This document shows, piece after piece, positions 20,201 to 30,397 of a stretch of DNA of 49,059 nt (position 1 is its first letter; the number at the start of each line of letters is the position of its first letter). The translations under genes and the position numbers were made by a program. The stretch covers positions 1-49,059 of the forward strand of contig JALQPE010001741.1 of the NCBI GenBank assembly GCA_030407315.1, in the 5' to 3' direction. This DNA comes from Asparagopsis taxiformis (lineage: Eukaryota > Rhodophyta > Florideophyceae > Bonnemaisoniales > Bonnemaisoniaceae). The notes under the pieces were generated by a model. That model was not told where the DNA came from, did not search any database, and saw nothing but the letters and a program-made list of their open reading frames with translations.

Positions 20201-20364
20201 CAAGGGAAGGATATGAAAAGAATGAAATATCGGACATTGGGCTAGTTCGATCGGAACATAATCCAGCGGACGGACTAACCAAAATTGGAAAGTGTCCAGC
20301 ACTGGAACAGCTGATGCATAATAACTGCAAATTCCCAATCGAACAATGGATAGTCCGACAATGA
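17269..20364 (+). CDS. Copia 1 pol (protease, integrase, reverse transcriptase, RNase H), several frame breaks
   Basis: The first part (17269-18942) has the protease motif LDIGAQKSVVG and a divergent integrase with ELALDLMWI, FHVDSGSAFT and GSGERYHAPL in the places of the catalytic D, D and E. The reverse transcriptase follows in pieces: ARFVVQGHKD, VYIKPPKEL, LKPLYGLSDSGDYW and TFVDDSLLAG with the catalytic DD. RNase H is at 19675-20364 (YADASFSNN, SMFTDSRSLFD). Frame changes occur near 17266-17270, 18880, 18969-18971, 19186-19189, 19390 and 19650. All but the one near 19390 are -1, and the best placed ones fall in homopolymers. No domain appears to be lost, so the element may be intact in reality. 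Confidence 0.75.
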
Positions 20365-20397
20365 GCCACAGCCATTTCGATGAGAAAAAACTGCGAG

Positions 20398-20827
20398 TGT
20401 TGTAATTATTACACGAAACATCGAGGAGAGTGGATAATTATCATCTACATTTAGTGGCAACACAACATACGAACACGTAATCTCAAATAATGAGAGTGAC
20501 TCAATAACCTGTGCAAGTCTGCACATCTCTAATTCTTAGTTGTATTCAGAATAGTACTTAAGGAACAATGTCAAAAGATAGTTGTAGATCACTAGGATCA
20601 TCAATTTACATTCTACTTACATTCTCACTTTGAGTAAACAAGGTACACCGTTCACATCACACGAACCTCCAGCGTATCAGTGCGCTAAGGACAGGCATCG
20701 TTTGATAACGGTTGACTCATAAGTGGACAGCTTGGCTCCGGCCGCGTCTACTAACCTATCGACGTACCAGTGGACAGTTTGGCTCCGGCCGCGTCTACTA
20801 CACCGGTTCTGTCATAGTTAAACTACA
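20398..20827 (+). repeat. 3' LTR of copia 1
   Basis: It is almost identical to 15351-15780 and is followed by the duplication GAGGA. Confidence 0.9.
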
Positions 20828-21089
20828 GAGGAGATGTCTGGATGCAAAATTATCACTACACTACATGAATAAAATCTGTCCGGTGCATACCACGTTTTCG
20901 AAGCCGATTCTTGTCTGCGCAGCTGGTTGTGTCATTGCAATTGCGCTGTCGCGGAAAATGATGCGGTGCAGAGATTCGTCAAGTGCTTCATACACTTGAT
21001 GCATGATCATGTGTAAATATACGGCGTATGCATTGACCAGCAACGCTACCCTTTTGATTCCAATTTACATCATTCAAAGCAGCCGCTAA
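20828..21089. other. Spacer between copia 1 and membrane gene
   Basis: This continues the host sequence interrupted by copia 1. No gene is evident. Confidence 0.5.
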
Positions 21090-22388
21090 CTACGAGACAA
21101 CGATGTTCCGGTCGAAATCATACACCGCCGTGTCTCCCGCTTGCTCCAGGAATCCGACATGACCTCCACCTTCACGAATAACACTCTTCAACGCCAACTC
21201 TTCACCGTCTCCTGCTTTAGCGAGTGATTCCTCCAACGGATTCGACATACAATCATACCCCAATATCTCTTTCACAACATGGAAATAGCTCTCCACTATA
21301 CTCCCATGCCTCGCAGTAATTACCGAAAACATCATATTCAATACAAATGTCGCTCCCAACAACACTGTCAACGGTAGTATATTCACAAGTGGCTGTAGTA
21401 CTACCACATCAATCGGGCAAACTGTGCTCCTCTGCCCAGATGATAATTCGTACCTCGTCTGCCGCTCTGGCACTCTCTCCATGAAAAGTGACGAGCTAAG
21501 GAAAACGTGTACTCTTATTGTTGCGTCTACTACCCTAAGCTCACAGCCGTTCAACACCTCGAAAGCTCCTTCAATCACCCCCTCCTCCGCTTCCATCGAT
21601 ACAATGTCACCACGCATGCAGTTGTGTCCAGATACTGCAAGCCCTTCTGATACGGCTTTCAGAAACTGTTCAGGAGAGACCGACCTATCAATAAACGTAT
21701 TGAACGCGCGACCAGACGCTTGTGTCCAAAGAAACTGCATTTGAATCCCAACAAGCTGCCGTTGTGATTCTAGTTCCCATCGCAAAATCCCTTCTTCGAG
21801 ATAGAAAACACGCGCAATAACCGATGTAGAATTGAAATCCGTGCCCGAACCGGTGACAAAACTACAGATTTCCAAACTTGATTTCGCAGTTCCCAATCGA
21901 CTTGTGAGCGCAAAATTCTGACAACCGTCTATATCACGTTGTACCCGTCGACGCGATGTGTCCAGCACCGGTTGAAAGTCTCCGTTTTCGCATCCAGAAA
22001 GAATCTGCTGGGTAGGAATCGTCAAAGCGATGGACGCTATCGATGCGATGATGAGTGCAAAACGGGCATTAAGGGGAAGAAAAAGATATTTCAGACTGAT
22101 AATTTGACGGTTTCGTTTCCAGTGTTTCTTGTAATACTTGTACTTCCCTCGAAGCCAGTGCGTTAATCGGAGCGGATCATCAGTTGTTTCGAAAATGATG
22201 AAGCGACGAAAGGAATCAAACGGTAGAGATGCGAGTGGTGATCGAAGCACGAGTTTGGATACTATCGAGCCGATGTTGCCGAGGATTAGAGTAACGAGAA
22301 TGGAGGTGACGATAACATTCAGGTATTCTTCTTGAAATTGAACGGTGTTGAAGGAGGACCTTGGAGTGACGTCCAGCGTAGAATCCAT
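21090..22388 (-). CDS. Three-pass cysteine-rich membrane protein, paralog A (unknown function)
   Basis: An intact 432-codon ORF starts at the ATG at 22388. Hydrophobic segments lie at about residues 23-47, 108-127 and 334-356. Between the second and third is a loop of about 200 residues with six cysteines (SGCENGDF, DGCQNF, EICSF, HNCMRG, NGCELR, VCPIDV) and likely N-glycosylation sites, so this part is probably outside the cell or in a lumen. A basic linker (KHWKRNR) follows the first span. The C-terminal tail has the motif HVGFLE and ends acidic. All these features recur in the paralog at 23861-25164, which supports a real, selected gene. I do not recognise the family; a receptor-like or lineage-specific surface protein is possible. 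The two genes diverge from a 1.47-kb spacer. Confidence 0.8.
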   Translation of the reverse strand: MDSTLDVTPRSSFNTVQFQEEYLNVIVTSILVTLILGNIGSIVSKLVLRSPLASLPFDSFRRFIIFETTDDPLRLTHWLRGKYKYYKKHWKRNRQIISLKYLFLPLNARFALIIASIASIALTIPTQQILSGCENGDFQPVLDTSRRRVQRDIDGCQNFALTSRLGTAKSSLEICSFVTGSGTDFNSTSVIARVFYLEEGILRWELESQRQLVGIQMQFLWTQASGRAFNTFIDRSVSPEQFLKAVSEGLAVSGHNCMRGDIVSMEAEEGVIEGAFEVLNGCELRVVDATIRVHVFLSSSLFMERVPERQTRYELSSGQRSTVCPIDVVVLQPLVNILPLTVLLGATFVLNMMFSVITARHGSIVESYFHVVKEILGYDCMSNPLEESLAKAGDGEELALKSVIREGGGHVGFLEQAGDTAVYDFDRNIVVS

Positions 22389-23183
22389 GGTGACTGCAGG
22401 CCCTGCTTTGTGGGCAGGTTGGTGGGTTGATCGAATATTTCGGTTCCTTTTGTGCTAAGTTTCTTTTGGTGAAGAGAACATCATCGCATGCAGAGATTGT
22501 ATACGATTTGGATGCCCTAAAACCTCGGCTGGTACACTGTCACCGGTAGTTGAGAAGAAAAAGCATTTAAGAAGGCAACAAAGAGGGATTAGATTGAAAC
22601 ATAAATCTGTTGGGCGAATTAGAAAGCTGCATGCCGAAGCACTTAAGAGATGAGATCTAGCGTCATCATATGAGTCCCTATCAACACGAAACGGAGATGA
22701 TTGGCCAGGAAAGGGAGATCACGGATATGGATATCTCCAACCTGTAATTTCTGTCCATGCTATCCAGACATGCGTTGTACAGTACAATATGTACATCAAA
22801 CAGTAGCGAGAGAATTCGAATTTGGTGTAAACACATTAAACCAATTGCGAGCCGGAGAAATAAGTTGTTTTCCCATCTGTCGTATATACTGCCGATGCGT
22901 TTCACTAGGAAAACGGTTCAACTGTATAGTATTAAGGAGTACTATCTGGCAATGGCCCAAGCGAAAAACCAATAATCAGGATTCTGTCTTCAAAAGTCGA
23001 TGACTGTTTGAAACATTGTACAGACAAAATGTCACGAGACACAGACTCATTTGACGCGTGATAAAGTGGTTTTTGCTTTGATGGATACAACAGAGAAGTG
23101 CCTTGCAAAAGCAGCTCAATTACGCATGATGGGCGCCCGCCAAATACATTTCGTCCAGCTAGCCTACAGAGAGGAATTTAACT
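22389..23183. other. Upstream spacer of the divergent membrane genes
   Basis: No clear gene is seen. About 22682-22745 resemble part of the segment at 15.2 kb. Regulatory elements for the head-to-head pair would be expected here, but I cannot point to one. Confidence 0.4.
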
Positions 23184-23468
23184 GTGGATGCACTTGAGTT
23201 GGAATCCGAGTCCACTACGACGATATTCGAAAAGAGCGATACTGACTGGACAGGGCGGAGAATGTATGGATTTCCCAACATCGTTCCCCCTCCAACCAAA
23301 TGGATGCCTGTGAGTATGTATAACGTGGTTGATTTCGTCTTGTATGCCTCATGTGTAAGTTCGTCGTGGAGAGCACTCTTCAACAGGGTAACTGTGAATC
23401 ACAGAGGCGTTGGATATGTTCATGTTTGCCTCCAGGCCACTGCACCGCCCATTCCAACAGCAACATAG
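23184..23468 (+). CDS. Hypothetical 94-residue ORF
   Basis: The ORF starts at ATG 23184 and shows ordinary rather than low-complexity composition, with one hydrophobic stretch (VVDFVLYASCV). No domain was recognised. It could be a small gene, an exon remnant or chance. Confidence 0.25.
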   Translation: MDALELESESTTTIFEKSDTDWTGRRMYGFPNIVPPPTKWMPVSMYNVVDFVLYASCVSSSWRALFNRVTVNHRGVGYVHVCLQATAPPIPTAT

Positions 23469-23860
23469 GGACGAGCTGTCCTGGAACCTTGATGCGGATG
23501 ATTGGAGACCTTCAGCTTCTCCCGCGAAGCATTCTGCCGGTGCGCTCGTGCGCCCCGAGGAGACTGCGGGGTGTAGCTATGATACAGCTTTGCGACACAC
23601 TGTCTTTTTATCTTCGATAACGCCTTCGCTAGAATACCGCGTGGTGACATAGACAACGCAATCAGCGCCGTCCATGGTGCAACTCATGTAGAAACATCAC
23701 AGGCGAGGAAAGAGTCAAACTGTATGAGCGAGAGGAATTCTACACGTTATCACTTCACGAGAAGTGATATCCAGCACCAGTTCGCCGGAGCATTGGAAAA
23801 GAAATTGCTCGCCATCTCAAGAGTAGCGCAAAATAGTACTTGGACCTTTGCTTCACCGCA

Positions 23861-25164
23861 ATGAACGCTCTAGCTAGTCTCGACGTCACCCCAAACTTCT
23901 CATTCAACACTATACAGTTTGAAAATGACGTACTCAACGTCATCGTGTCATCAGTTCTTCTGGCCATCATTATCAACAACATCGCTTCTATCATCTCCAA
24001 AGTCGTCCAGCTCTCGCCTAGAGACTCATTCTCCTTCAATGCATGTCGCCGCTTTGTCATCTTCTTGAACAGTGATGACCCGCTACTCCTCATCTCATGG
24101 TGGTTCGGAAAATACAGCTTCCGAGAGAAGCATTGGAAAAGATGCAAACAGCGAGCGAGGGTGAGGTTTCTGTGTCTTCCTCTGCTAGCACGTCTAGTGC
24201 TTTTCGTTGCTTCTGTAGCATCGATTGCTGTGACACTCCCGACTGAGACGGAGTTGTCTGGGTGTGAGAACGGGGACTTTCGGCCGATATTGAATGCGTC
24301 ACGAGGGCGTATCAGGACTGCGGGATTACCCCCATGTTTGTCTGTACCGATAACGAGTCGACTTGGGACAGTTACATCTACGCTGAAGTATTGTTCATTT
24401 CCAAATTTCCAGAGTGCGTTTCAGACGCAACCTGTCACACTGCTGCTTGCTAATCCTTCCGATCCGTTTATTCAATGGGGACTGTCTGGAAATGGAACTG
24501 TAGCCTCATTTCTGAACAGAATGGAATGGAAGCAGACCACAGGCAGATCTTCCTTCACAATACCGTCCAGCTCAGTGACGGGCGAACAAATTGCAAACAC
24601 GATTGTGGAGGGTCTTGTCAAACTTGGGATTAACTGCAACGCAATTCCTGCCGATGTTGACAGTTTTTTTCTCTAGTCCTGAGTGATTGTGACGTAATCC
24701 CCTTCGATGTTGCTGAGGATTTGAATTCATTCCTGATATCATCAATCATCATGGAAAGAGTCCCTGAACCACAAGCGAGAATAGCCGGAAATGTTACGAC
24801 GCTAGAGTGTCCAATAGACGTGCTTGTGAACAGACCGCTTGTGAATCTTGTACCGCTAGCGATATTCGCAGTGGTGATTGGTATTGTTTACCTAGCTGTG
24901 AGCGCAAGTGTTGCCCGCCATGGGAACATTATCGACAGTTCATACCACGTTATGAAGGAAGTATTTGAGCGCGATTGCACGTCGAACCCGCTGGAAGACT
25001 CGTATGAGGCTGCAGAACATGCTGATGCTCTACCGCTACGTCGGGTGTTGCGCGATGGCAAGGGGCATGTTGGCTTTCTCGAAGATCGAGGCGACGAAGT
25101 TGTGGAGGACTTTGATGGGCAGACGGTGGTGTCTGAAAGTAAGTGCGGCATGAAACAAGAATGA
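23861..25164 (+). CDS. Three-pass cysteine-rich membrane protein, paralog B (frame break)
   Basis: This is the diverged sister of the 21090-22388 gene, in opposite orientation. The start ATG at 23861 aligns with the N-terminus of paralog A (LDVTP...FNT.QF). The same three hydrophobic spans and cysteine words occur (SGCENGDF, KYCSF, INCNAI, LECPID, then VARHGNI, HVGFLE). The frame breaks at a T7 run at 24664-24670, where reading must move to the -1 frame to match paralog A. An eighth T would restore one ORF of about 435 codons. A 3'-terminal piece of this gene is duplicated at 14711-14804. Function is unknown. Confidence 0.7.
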
Positions 25165-25500
25165 AGGTGCAGTTTCAATCGCGACGGGAAGGTAGGTCGT
25201 CTGTCTCGTTCGCCGTTCTTGTCTCTGAATTGTGGGAATGTCGCGTTTGCTGGGTAGGGCTGGGAATAGACTCTGGTCTGGTCAGGATGGTAACGTCTGA
25301 CAGCTGTCCTGTACATCACCACGGACGATTCGGAAACTGTCATATCTTCTAGTCGGAATTCACATTTCGATGCACATTCCACGTCACGAACGCAGTCTGG
25401 ACGTTAGCAGGGTAAGGACAGCTGTCATGCAGTACGCAACAAACATACATCGATAACTCGCGAGGGGAAGATGAAGCGGTAGTGTCAGAACAGAAAACCA
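25165..25500. other. Downstream spacer of membrane gene B
   Basis: I recognise no gene or repeat here apart from the first 25 bp, which are also found near 14780-14804. Confidence 0.4.
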
Positions 25501-25509
25501 TTAGCCCAC

Positions 25510-25662
25510 ATGTCCGGTGTGACCTATGTGGTTACTGCAGTACTCTGATTATATCCTAACACTCCCCCCGGAGAGAACCGCCCTTTGTGTTAGACTATAA
25601 AGAATGTTGTGCCTGCGCAGACACTAGAGTTGGCATGTCGCCTGGTTATATGGATATCCCAA
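25510..25662 (-). repeat. Possible LTR start with polypurine tract, then segment shared with 15.1 kb
   Basis: On the minus strand CCGGGGGGAG (25562-25571 region) is followed by TGTTAGGATATAATCAGAG, the layout of a polypurine tract next to a copia LTR start. The far end of that LTR was not located. Bases 25590-25662 match 15140-15213. Confidence 0.4.
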
Positions 25663-25770
25663 CACTTTGTGACCCAGCGGAGTAGGTGTGATGTGTGATG
25701 TTGTGCGCAGTGGCGTAAGTTAGGTGTGGTGATGAGGAATTGAACTCGCGACGGGGAGATTAGCGATACA

Positions 25771-25784
25771 CTGGGCCCATAACC
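25771..25784 (-). other. Primer-binding site complementary to initiator tRNA-Met (half-tRNA type)
   Basis: On the minus strand GGTTATGGGCCCAG follows an LTR end TTCTGACA. It is the complement of the anticodon-loop region of eukaryotic initiator tRNA-Met, the primer site type known from Drosophila copia. It marks the 5' leader of a minus-strand copia element whose body to the left is gone. Confidence 0.7.
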
Positions 25785-25848
25785 TGTCAGAAGAGTGTCT
25801 CTTGCGAGTGCCTCCTTTGGGTTTATTCAGTTAGTGATGAGAATGTGG
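25785..25848 (-). repeat. LTR of copia 3 family, first part (split by copia 2)
   Basis: The LTR continues at 30398-30552 after the copia 2 insertion. On the minus strand it runs from TGTCGGATGATC to TTCTGACA, about 219 bp in total. Confidence 0.7.
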
Positions 25849-25999
25849 TGTGAAGACAAATCTCGTCTCCTCACCGCAATGCACCCATTAACAATTAACA
25901 CATAGAAATCTCAATTACAAATTAACTAATCCATCGATACTTATAGCTCCGACGCCGGATCAATAAACAGAGAGGGTATCGGACTCTCAAGACTTCACA
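25849..25999 (+). repeat. 5' LTR of copia 2
   Basis: It is 151 bp, identical to 30242-30392, and ends next to the primer site. Confidence 0.93.
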
Positions 26000-26012
26000 G
26001 GTTATGGTCCCA
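26000..26012 (+). other. Primer-binding site of copia 2 (half initiator tRNA-Met type)
   Basis: GGTTATGGTCCCA matches the complement of the initiator tRNA-Met anticodon arm with one difference, immediately downstream of the LTR. Confidence 0.65.
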
Positions 26013-26108
26013 TCGCTACCTGACGACACACCTCGACATCTACGCTATCTTCGCTTCATCACGAACCGATCTATCTCACTATCCGCATCTTCCGATCCAT
26101 CTCACAAC

Positions 26109-26999
26109 ATGACTGACAACACCTCACCGCCCACCGACTCCCCCACCATCAGCTTTCCTGCACTGACCACGCTCATCCCCGAAAATCCCAATCCGTGGTT
26201 TGCTACTCTTCACGCTACCGCCACCGCCCACGGCGTATCCATACATTTAACATCCGACACGTCCCTACAGGACAACAATTCTCATCACCGTACTCAGCAC
26301 GCCCTCACAGCCCTCATTATATCATCACTCCCAGCCACCGTCGCCACGAGAGTGGTGAAGCGCAACATGTCCTCCAATACACCCTTCCAACTTCTCCAGC
26401 GCATCGAAGAAGAAATCGCCACCAACACACCCGCCGATCACCAATCCCTCCGCAGAGAAGCTGAGTCTATCCGCTTCCTCGACCACACCACCATCAACGA
26501 CTACATATCCACTCATGCATCCCTCCGCGACCGCATGATATCAGCGAACTACCCACTCATAAACGACGAAGCAACCACCGTCGACCTCATGCTCACAGGG
26601 CTGAAACATTCCCGCAAAGGCATAGAAATGGGAAAGCTCCTAGCCGGAAACACCCCAAGATCCATCAAAGAATTCTCCCTACGCATGCACAACCTTCAAG
26701 ACTTCATTCAGCTTGAAGAAGCACCCCACTCCATAACCACCCCGCGCAAATACTCCCACCCCTTCTACGACTCTCTGCCCACACCACGCGATAGACGCAG
26801 AGCCGGACCAGCACCCCGCCATCCGTGCTCTTATCACACCTCACTAGGGTTCAAACCGCTACACTCCGACTCACAATGCCGCCACCCCACCACCCAAAGA
26901 ATGAATCACGAAGCCCCCCTAATCGCCCCAGAAACCTCACCAAACATGGCAACCACGCGAAGAGTGCCCGCTTCACCCCCACCACAAACCAAGAGATAG
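26109..26999 (+). CDS. Copia 2 gag
   Basis: The likely start is ATG 26109 (MTDNTSPPTD); an ATG at 26004 lies inside the primer site and is less likely. The protein is capsid-like in its middle part and near its end has a CSYHTSLGFKPLHSDSQC knuckle of the C-x2-H...H-x4-C type. The frame passes into pol by a -1 shift. A C6 run at 26914-26919 is a good place: one more C gives a continuous gag-pol ORF, as usual for copia elements. Confidence 0.8.
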   Translation: MTDNTSPPTDSPTISFPALTTLIPENPNPWFATLHATATAHGVSIHLTSDTSLQDNNSHHRTQHALTALIISSLPATVATRVVKRNMSSNTPFQLLQRIEEEIATNTPADHQSLRREAESIRFLDHTTINDYISTHASLRDRMISANYPLINDEATTVDLMLTGLKHSRKGIEMGKLLAGNTPRSIKEFSLRMHNLQDFIQLEEAPHSITTPRKYSHPFYDSLPTPRDRRRAGPAPRHPCSYHTSLGFKPLHSDSQCRHPTTQRMNHEAPLIAPETSPNMATTRRVPASPPPQTKR

Positions 27000-29900
27000 A
27001 ACCACTGCCAACCACGCACCACACAAGCGACGGTACGTTCATACTCGACTCAGGAGCTCAACCTTCCCACGTCACCCACCCCACAACAGCAATGCGTCCT
27101 ATCCGGAAACATTCCACCTCTGTCACAGCAGCTAACCAAGTCTTCTCTTGCACCCACAGAGGAGTCCTCCACCTAAAATCCCCACTAGCACACATTTCCA
27201 TACCAGCCGTGGCCAACCCATCCATCTCTCCGAACCTCCTATCTGTTCACGATCTCGCACAAGAATACGGAGAAGTCACATTCACACCCTCCCGCGCTTT
27301 CGTCATCAACAACAAGCATCCCACAAAACCCCGCATCATGTTGACTGCAGAATGGCGCGACAACATGTACTGTGTCCGCGACACAAAAATAGTCACTGAG
27401 CCCGAACCAACACATAAAGAAACCCCCACACCACTCCCTGCAAAAGGCGCGCGTTGTATCCCCACCTCACGCAAACAAACCACAAAAACCGTCCCGAAAC
27501 CCAACCAAAGGCAACCTCGCCCCAAACCACCAACAAACCCTTCCAGGCCACCACCACGACCCATCTCCAATCCGACTACACCTTCCCCACGTACAATCAC
27601 CCACAGACACACCCCACCCATTCCCACAACACTCCAACAAACCCACAACCCCGCCTCGACCAAACCGCCGACAGCAAAGGCGAAAGAGGCACTAGAATGG
27701 CACCTCAAACTTAATCACGCACCAACCAAGCGCATATCAGCAATGTCCAAATCCAATAGCCTCCCCATACTCCCGAGCGACATAACGGAGACACCAACCA
27801 CATGCTCCGCATGCGCGCCGGCGAAGCAATCCATACGCCCGCACCATCGAACCTCCCACAGCTACTCCCCTGGAGAATTCATTAGCTCTGACATTTGCGG
27901 TCCGATCTCACCCAAATCCATAGATGGCAACTCCTACTTCGTTACCTTCATTGACGCCGCCACAAGATTCCTCATAGTCGACTACCTTCCGTCACGAGCC
28001 GCCGTATCCACATCAATCCCCAAAACCATCAATCAAGTCTGCACACATCACGATCGACCACCGCGCCACTTTCGCTCCGACAACGCCAAAGAATTCACTC
28101 AAACATCCATCCAAGACTACTTTCACCAGCTAGGCACCATATTCTCAACCACAGTCCCATACCAACCCCAAGAAAACTCAATCGCCGAACGAGTAAACCG
28201 CACCACCATGGAAGCCGCTCGAGCGAACCTACTCCACTCCGGGCTCCCCAACCCGTACTGGGAATATGCACACAAAGACGCCGTATTCAAACAAAATATG
28301 CTCTCCCACAAGGGCACAGGCACCACACCCTACGAACAATGGCACGGCACCCGCCCACAACCCGCGCGCCTCTTCATATTTGGACAGATCGGCACTATCC
28401 CCCTACACAAACGGAGCTCAAAACTCAGCTCCAGAGCACTCCCCGCACGATACCTCTTCGGAACATCCATGAGCCACATCTGCGTAGAAAGCTTCCCACC
28501 CCGACGACTCCACATCGTACGTGCCACCGATTTCAAGCCCTATTTCCACACAACCGACCCACTCCAAACCACAAACGCCGCATTCCATGTCACTTCTCCC
28601 GACATACCCAGACAAATCACTCCAAACACCCCAGCACCATCCTCTACCAGCCATGCCCGCATGTACCCCGACGCCGACGAATGGTCAGCGGCCCACGACA
28701 ACGAACTTGAAACCATAGATGCCACCAAAACAATATCTTGGGTACCCTCATCATCAGTTCCTAAACGAACACGCATAATCCCCCTCAAGATGGCGTACCG
28801 CTACAAACGCCACGCTGATGGCAGCATCGAACGCCGCAAAGCCCGAATAACTGTCCGCGGAGACCGCATGATCCCCGGAATACACTACAACCCCCTCCAT
28901 ACTTCCACGCACATGGCGGAACGCACGACAATCAGACTCCTTTTCGCTCTTACTGCCGCATACAACCTCCACATTGAAGCCTTCGACATCAAATCCGCTT
29001 ACATACACGAATTATACGATCCGTCACACACCGTGTACGTAAAACAACCTCCGCGCTTCAACGGCGAACTGAAACACAAAGACAAAACAGGGATCCTCAT
29101 CCGCAACCTCTACGGCACCCCACCGGCAGCCCACATCTACTCCACTGCTCTCTTCCGCTTCCTCAAATCCTGTGGATACACTCCATCACACACTGACCCT
29201 ACCCTTTTCTCCCACATCCACTCACCAACCAAATACATCCACTTCGCAATAAGCATGGATGACTTCCTAATCATATCCACCCACCAACAACTCATAGACA
29301 AACTCCACTCGGAACTTCGCCGCAAATACGACATCAAACGTATCGGAAAACCAACTCAACACCTCGGCTGGCACATCTCATATCGGCAACAGGACAGTGC
29401 CATCCACATTGGACAGCCACAACTCACGAAACACGCCCTTGAACGAGCTGGCATGCACGAATGTAACCCCACCCAAACACCTTACCCAGAGCCGCTAGAT
29501 GACTCTCACACCCCTCAACCGCTCACATCAACTGAATCCACCAAGTTCCGATCTATTCTTGGCGAACTACGATACATCGCCGACAGCACAAGGCCAGACA
29601 TCCACCTCTCAGTCAACAGACTGGCTGCAAACATGGCTGCACCCTCTTCTACTGACCAAAGCCACCTCAAGCGAGTCCTACGCTACCTCCGCGAAACGCC
29701 AACCCACGGCCTCACTTTCCTCCCCGTCTCTGACCCATCAAAGCACCACCTCCACTCATTCGTTGATGCAGACCACGCCAATGGCAGCGATCGAAAATCC
29801 ACCACAGGAACTGTCCATACCTTCAACAACACACCCATATTCTGGTCATCCAAGAAACAGTCCACCGTCGCGCTATCCACTTGCGCAGCAGAATATATAG

Positions 29901-30298
29901 CTGCCTCCCACGCCTCAGAACAAACAATGTGGCTCCGCCGACTACTATCCACATTCCAACCTATCACCACATCGACCATACTACACATTGACAACATGGC
30001 AGCCGTCAAAATTGCGCTCAACAAAACACCAACAAAACGCAAACGCTACATTGATATCCGACATCACCACATTATCGACCTCATCGAACGCAACGAACTA
30101 ACTGTACAACACATCCCTGGACACCTCACCCCAGCCGACATCTTCACCAAACCAGTCCATCGCCGGAAACTAACATCCATACGCAATTCCATTAACATCC
30201 TCCCTCAACTTTCCACCTCGCATTGCAGTGAGCCGGGGGCCTGTGAAGACAAATCTCGTCTCCTCACCGCAATGCACCCATTAACAATTAACACATAG
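26825..30298 (+). CDS. Copia 2 pol: protease, integrase, reverse transcriptase, RNase H
   Basis: A long frame without internal stops. The protease active site is ILDSGAQ (about residues 73-79 from 26825). A gag-pre-integrase segment follows (WHLKLNH...CSACAPAKQ), then integrase with SSDICGP, FRSDNAKEF and PQENSIAERVNR carrying the DDE residues. A Pro/Thr-rich linker leads to the reverse transcriptase (ALTAAYNLHIEAFDIKSAYI) with SMDDFLIIS, so Met replaces the usual Tyr before VDD/xDD. RNase H has FVDADHANG, STCAAEYIA and HIDNMAAV. All catalytic acids appear present. The first residues overlap gag. It would copy and integrate the element. Confidence 0.9.
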   Translation: MLLSHLTRVQTATLRLTMPPPHHPKNESRSPPNRPRNLTKHGNHAKSARFTPTTNQEIEPLPTTHHTSDGTFILDSGAQPSHVTHPTTAMRPIRKHSTSVTAANQVFSCTHRGVLHLKSPLAHISIPAVANPSISPNLLSVHDLAQEYGEVTFTPSRAFVINNKHPTKPRIMLTAEWRDNMYCVRDTKIVTEPEPTHKETPTPLPAKGARCIPTSRKQTTKTVPKPNQRQPRPKPPTNPSRPPPRPISNPTTPSPRTITHRHTPPIPTTLQQTHNPASTKPPTAKAKEALEWHLKLNHAPTKRISAMSKSNSLPILPSDITETPTTCSACAPAKQSIRPHHRTSHSYSPGEFISSDICGPISPKSIDGNSYFVTFIDAATRFLIVDYLPSRAAVSTSIPKTINQVCTHHDRPPRHFRSDNAKEFTQTSIQDYFHQLGTIFSTTVPYQPQENSIAERVNRTTMEAARANLLHSGLPNPYWEYAHKDAVFKQNMLSHKGTGTTPYEQWHGTRPQPARLFIFGQIGTIPLHKRSSKLSSRALPARYLFGTSMSHICVESFPPRRLHIVRATDFKPYFHTTDPLQTTNAAFHVTSPDIPRQITPNTPAPSSTSHARMYPDADEWSAAHDNELETIDATKTISWVPSSSVPKRTRIIPLKMAYRYKRHADGSIERRKARITVRGDRMIPGIHYNPLHTSTHMAERTTIRLLFALTAAYNLHIEAFDIKSAYIHELYDPSHTVYVKQPPRFNGELKHKDKTGILIRNLYGTPPAAHIYSTALFRFLKSCGYTPSHTDPTLFSHIHSPTKYIHFAISMDDFLIISTHQQLIDKLHSELRRKYDIKRIGKPTQHLGWHISYRQQDSAIHIGQPQLTKHALERAGMHECNPTQTPYPEPLDDSHTPQPLTSTESTKFRSILGELRYIADSTRPDIHLSVNRLAANMAAPSSTDQSHLKRVLRYLRETPTHGLTFLPVSDPSKHHLHSFVDADHANGSDRKSTTGTVHTFNNTPIFWSSKKQSTVALSTCAAEYIAASHASEQTMWLRRLLSTFQPITTSTILHIDNMAAVKIALNKTPTKRKRYIDIRHHHIIDLIERNELTVQHIPGHLTPADIFTKPVHRRKLTSIRNSINILPQLSTSHCSEPGACEDKSRLLTAMHPLTINT

Positions 30299-30392
30299 AA
30301 ATCTCAATTACAAATTAACTAATCCATCGATACTTATAGCTCCGACGCCGGATCAATAAACAGAGAGGGTATCGGACTCTCAAGACTTCACA
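30242..30392 (+). repeat. 3' LTR of copia 2
   Basis: It is identical to 25849-25999 and is followed by TGTGG at 30393. Confidence 0.93.
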
Positions 30393-30397
30393 TGTGG

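Larger units (their letters stand above)
15351..20827 (+). mobile_element. Ty1/copia retrotransposon 1
   Basis: LTRs of 430 bp (15351-15780 and 20398-20827) begin TGTTGTAATT and end AAACTACA. I see one clear difference between them (T/C at about 15706 and 20760). They are flanked by the 5-bp duplication GAGGA (15346-15350 and 20828-20832). Domain order is gag, protease, integrase, reverse transcriptase, RNase H, as in copia elements. The coding part is broken by several one-base frame shifts although the LTRs indicate a recent insertion. Confidence 0.93.
25849..30392 (+). mobile_element. Ty1/copia retrotransposon 2, apparently young
   Basis: The two 151-bp LTRs (25849-25999 and 30242-30392) look identical, begin TGTGAAGACAAA and end GACTTCACA. 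The 5-bp duplication TGTGG lies at 25844-25848 and 30393-30397. The primer site GGTTATGGTCCCA starts at 26000, directly after the LTR. The full set of copia domains follows. Identical LTRs point to a recent insertion. Confidence 0.95.

Noticed and set aside
25720..25800. tRNA gene on the minus strand, suggested by the initiator tRNA-like CTGGGCCCATAACC and a GAGTTCAATTCC word
   Set aside because: The stems do not pair, and the match is the complement of tRNA at an LTR edge, so a primer-binding site explains it better.
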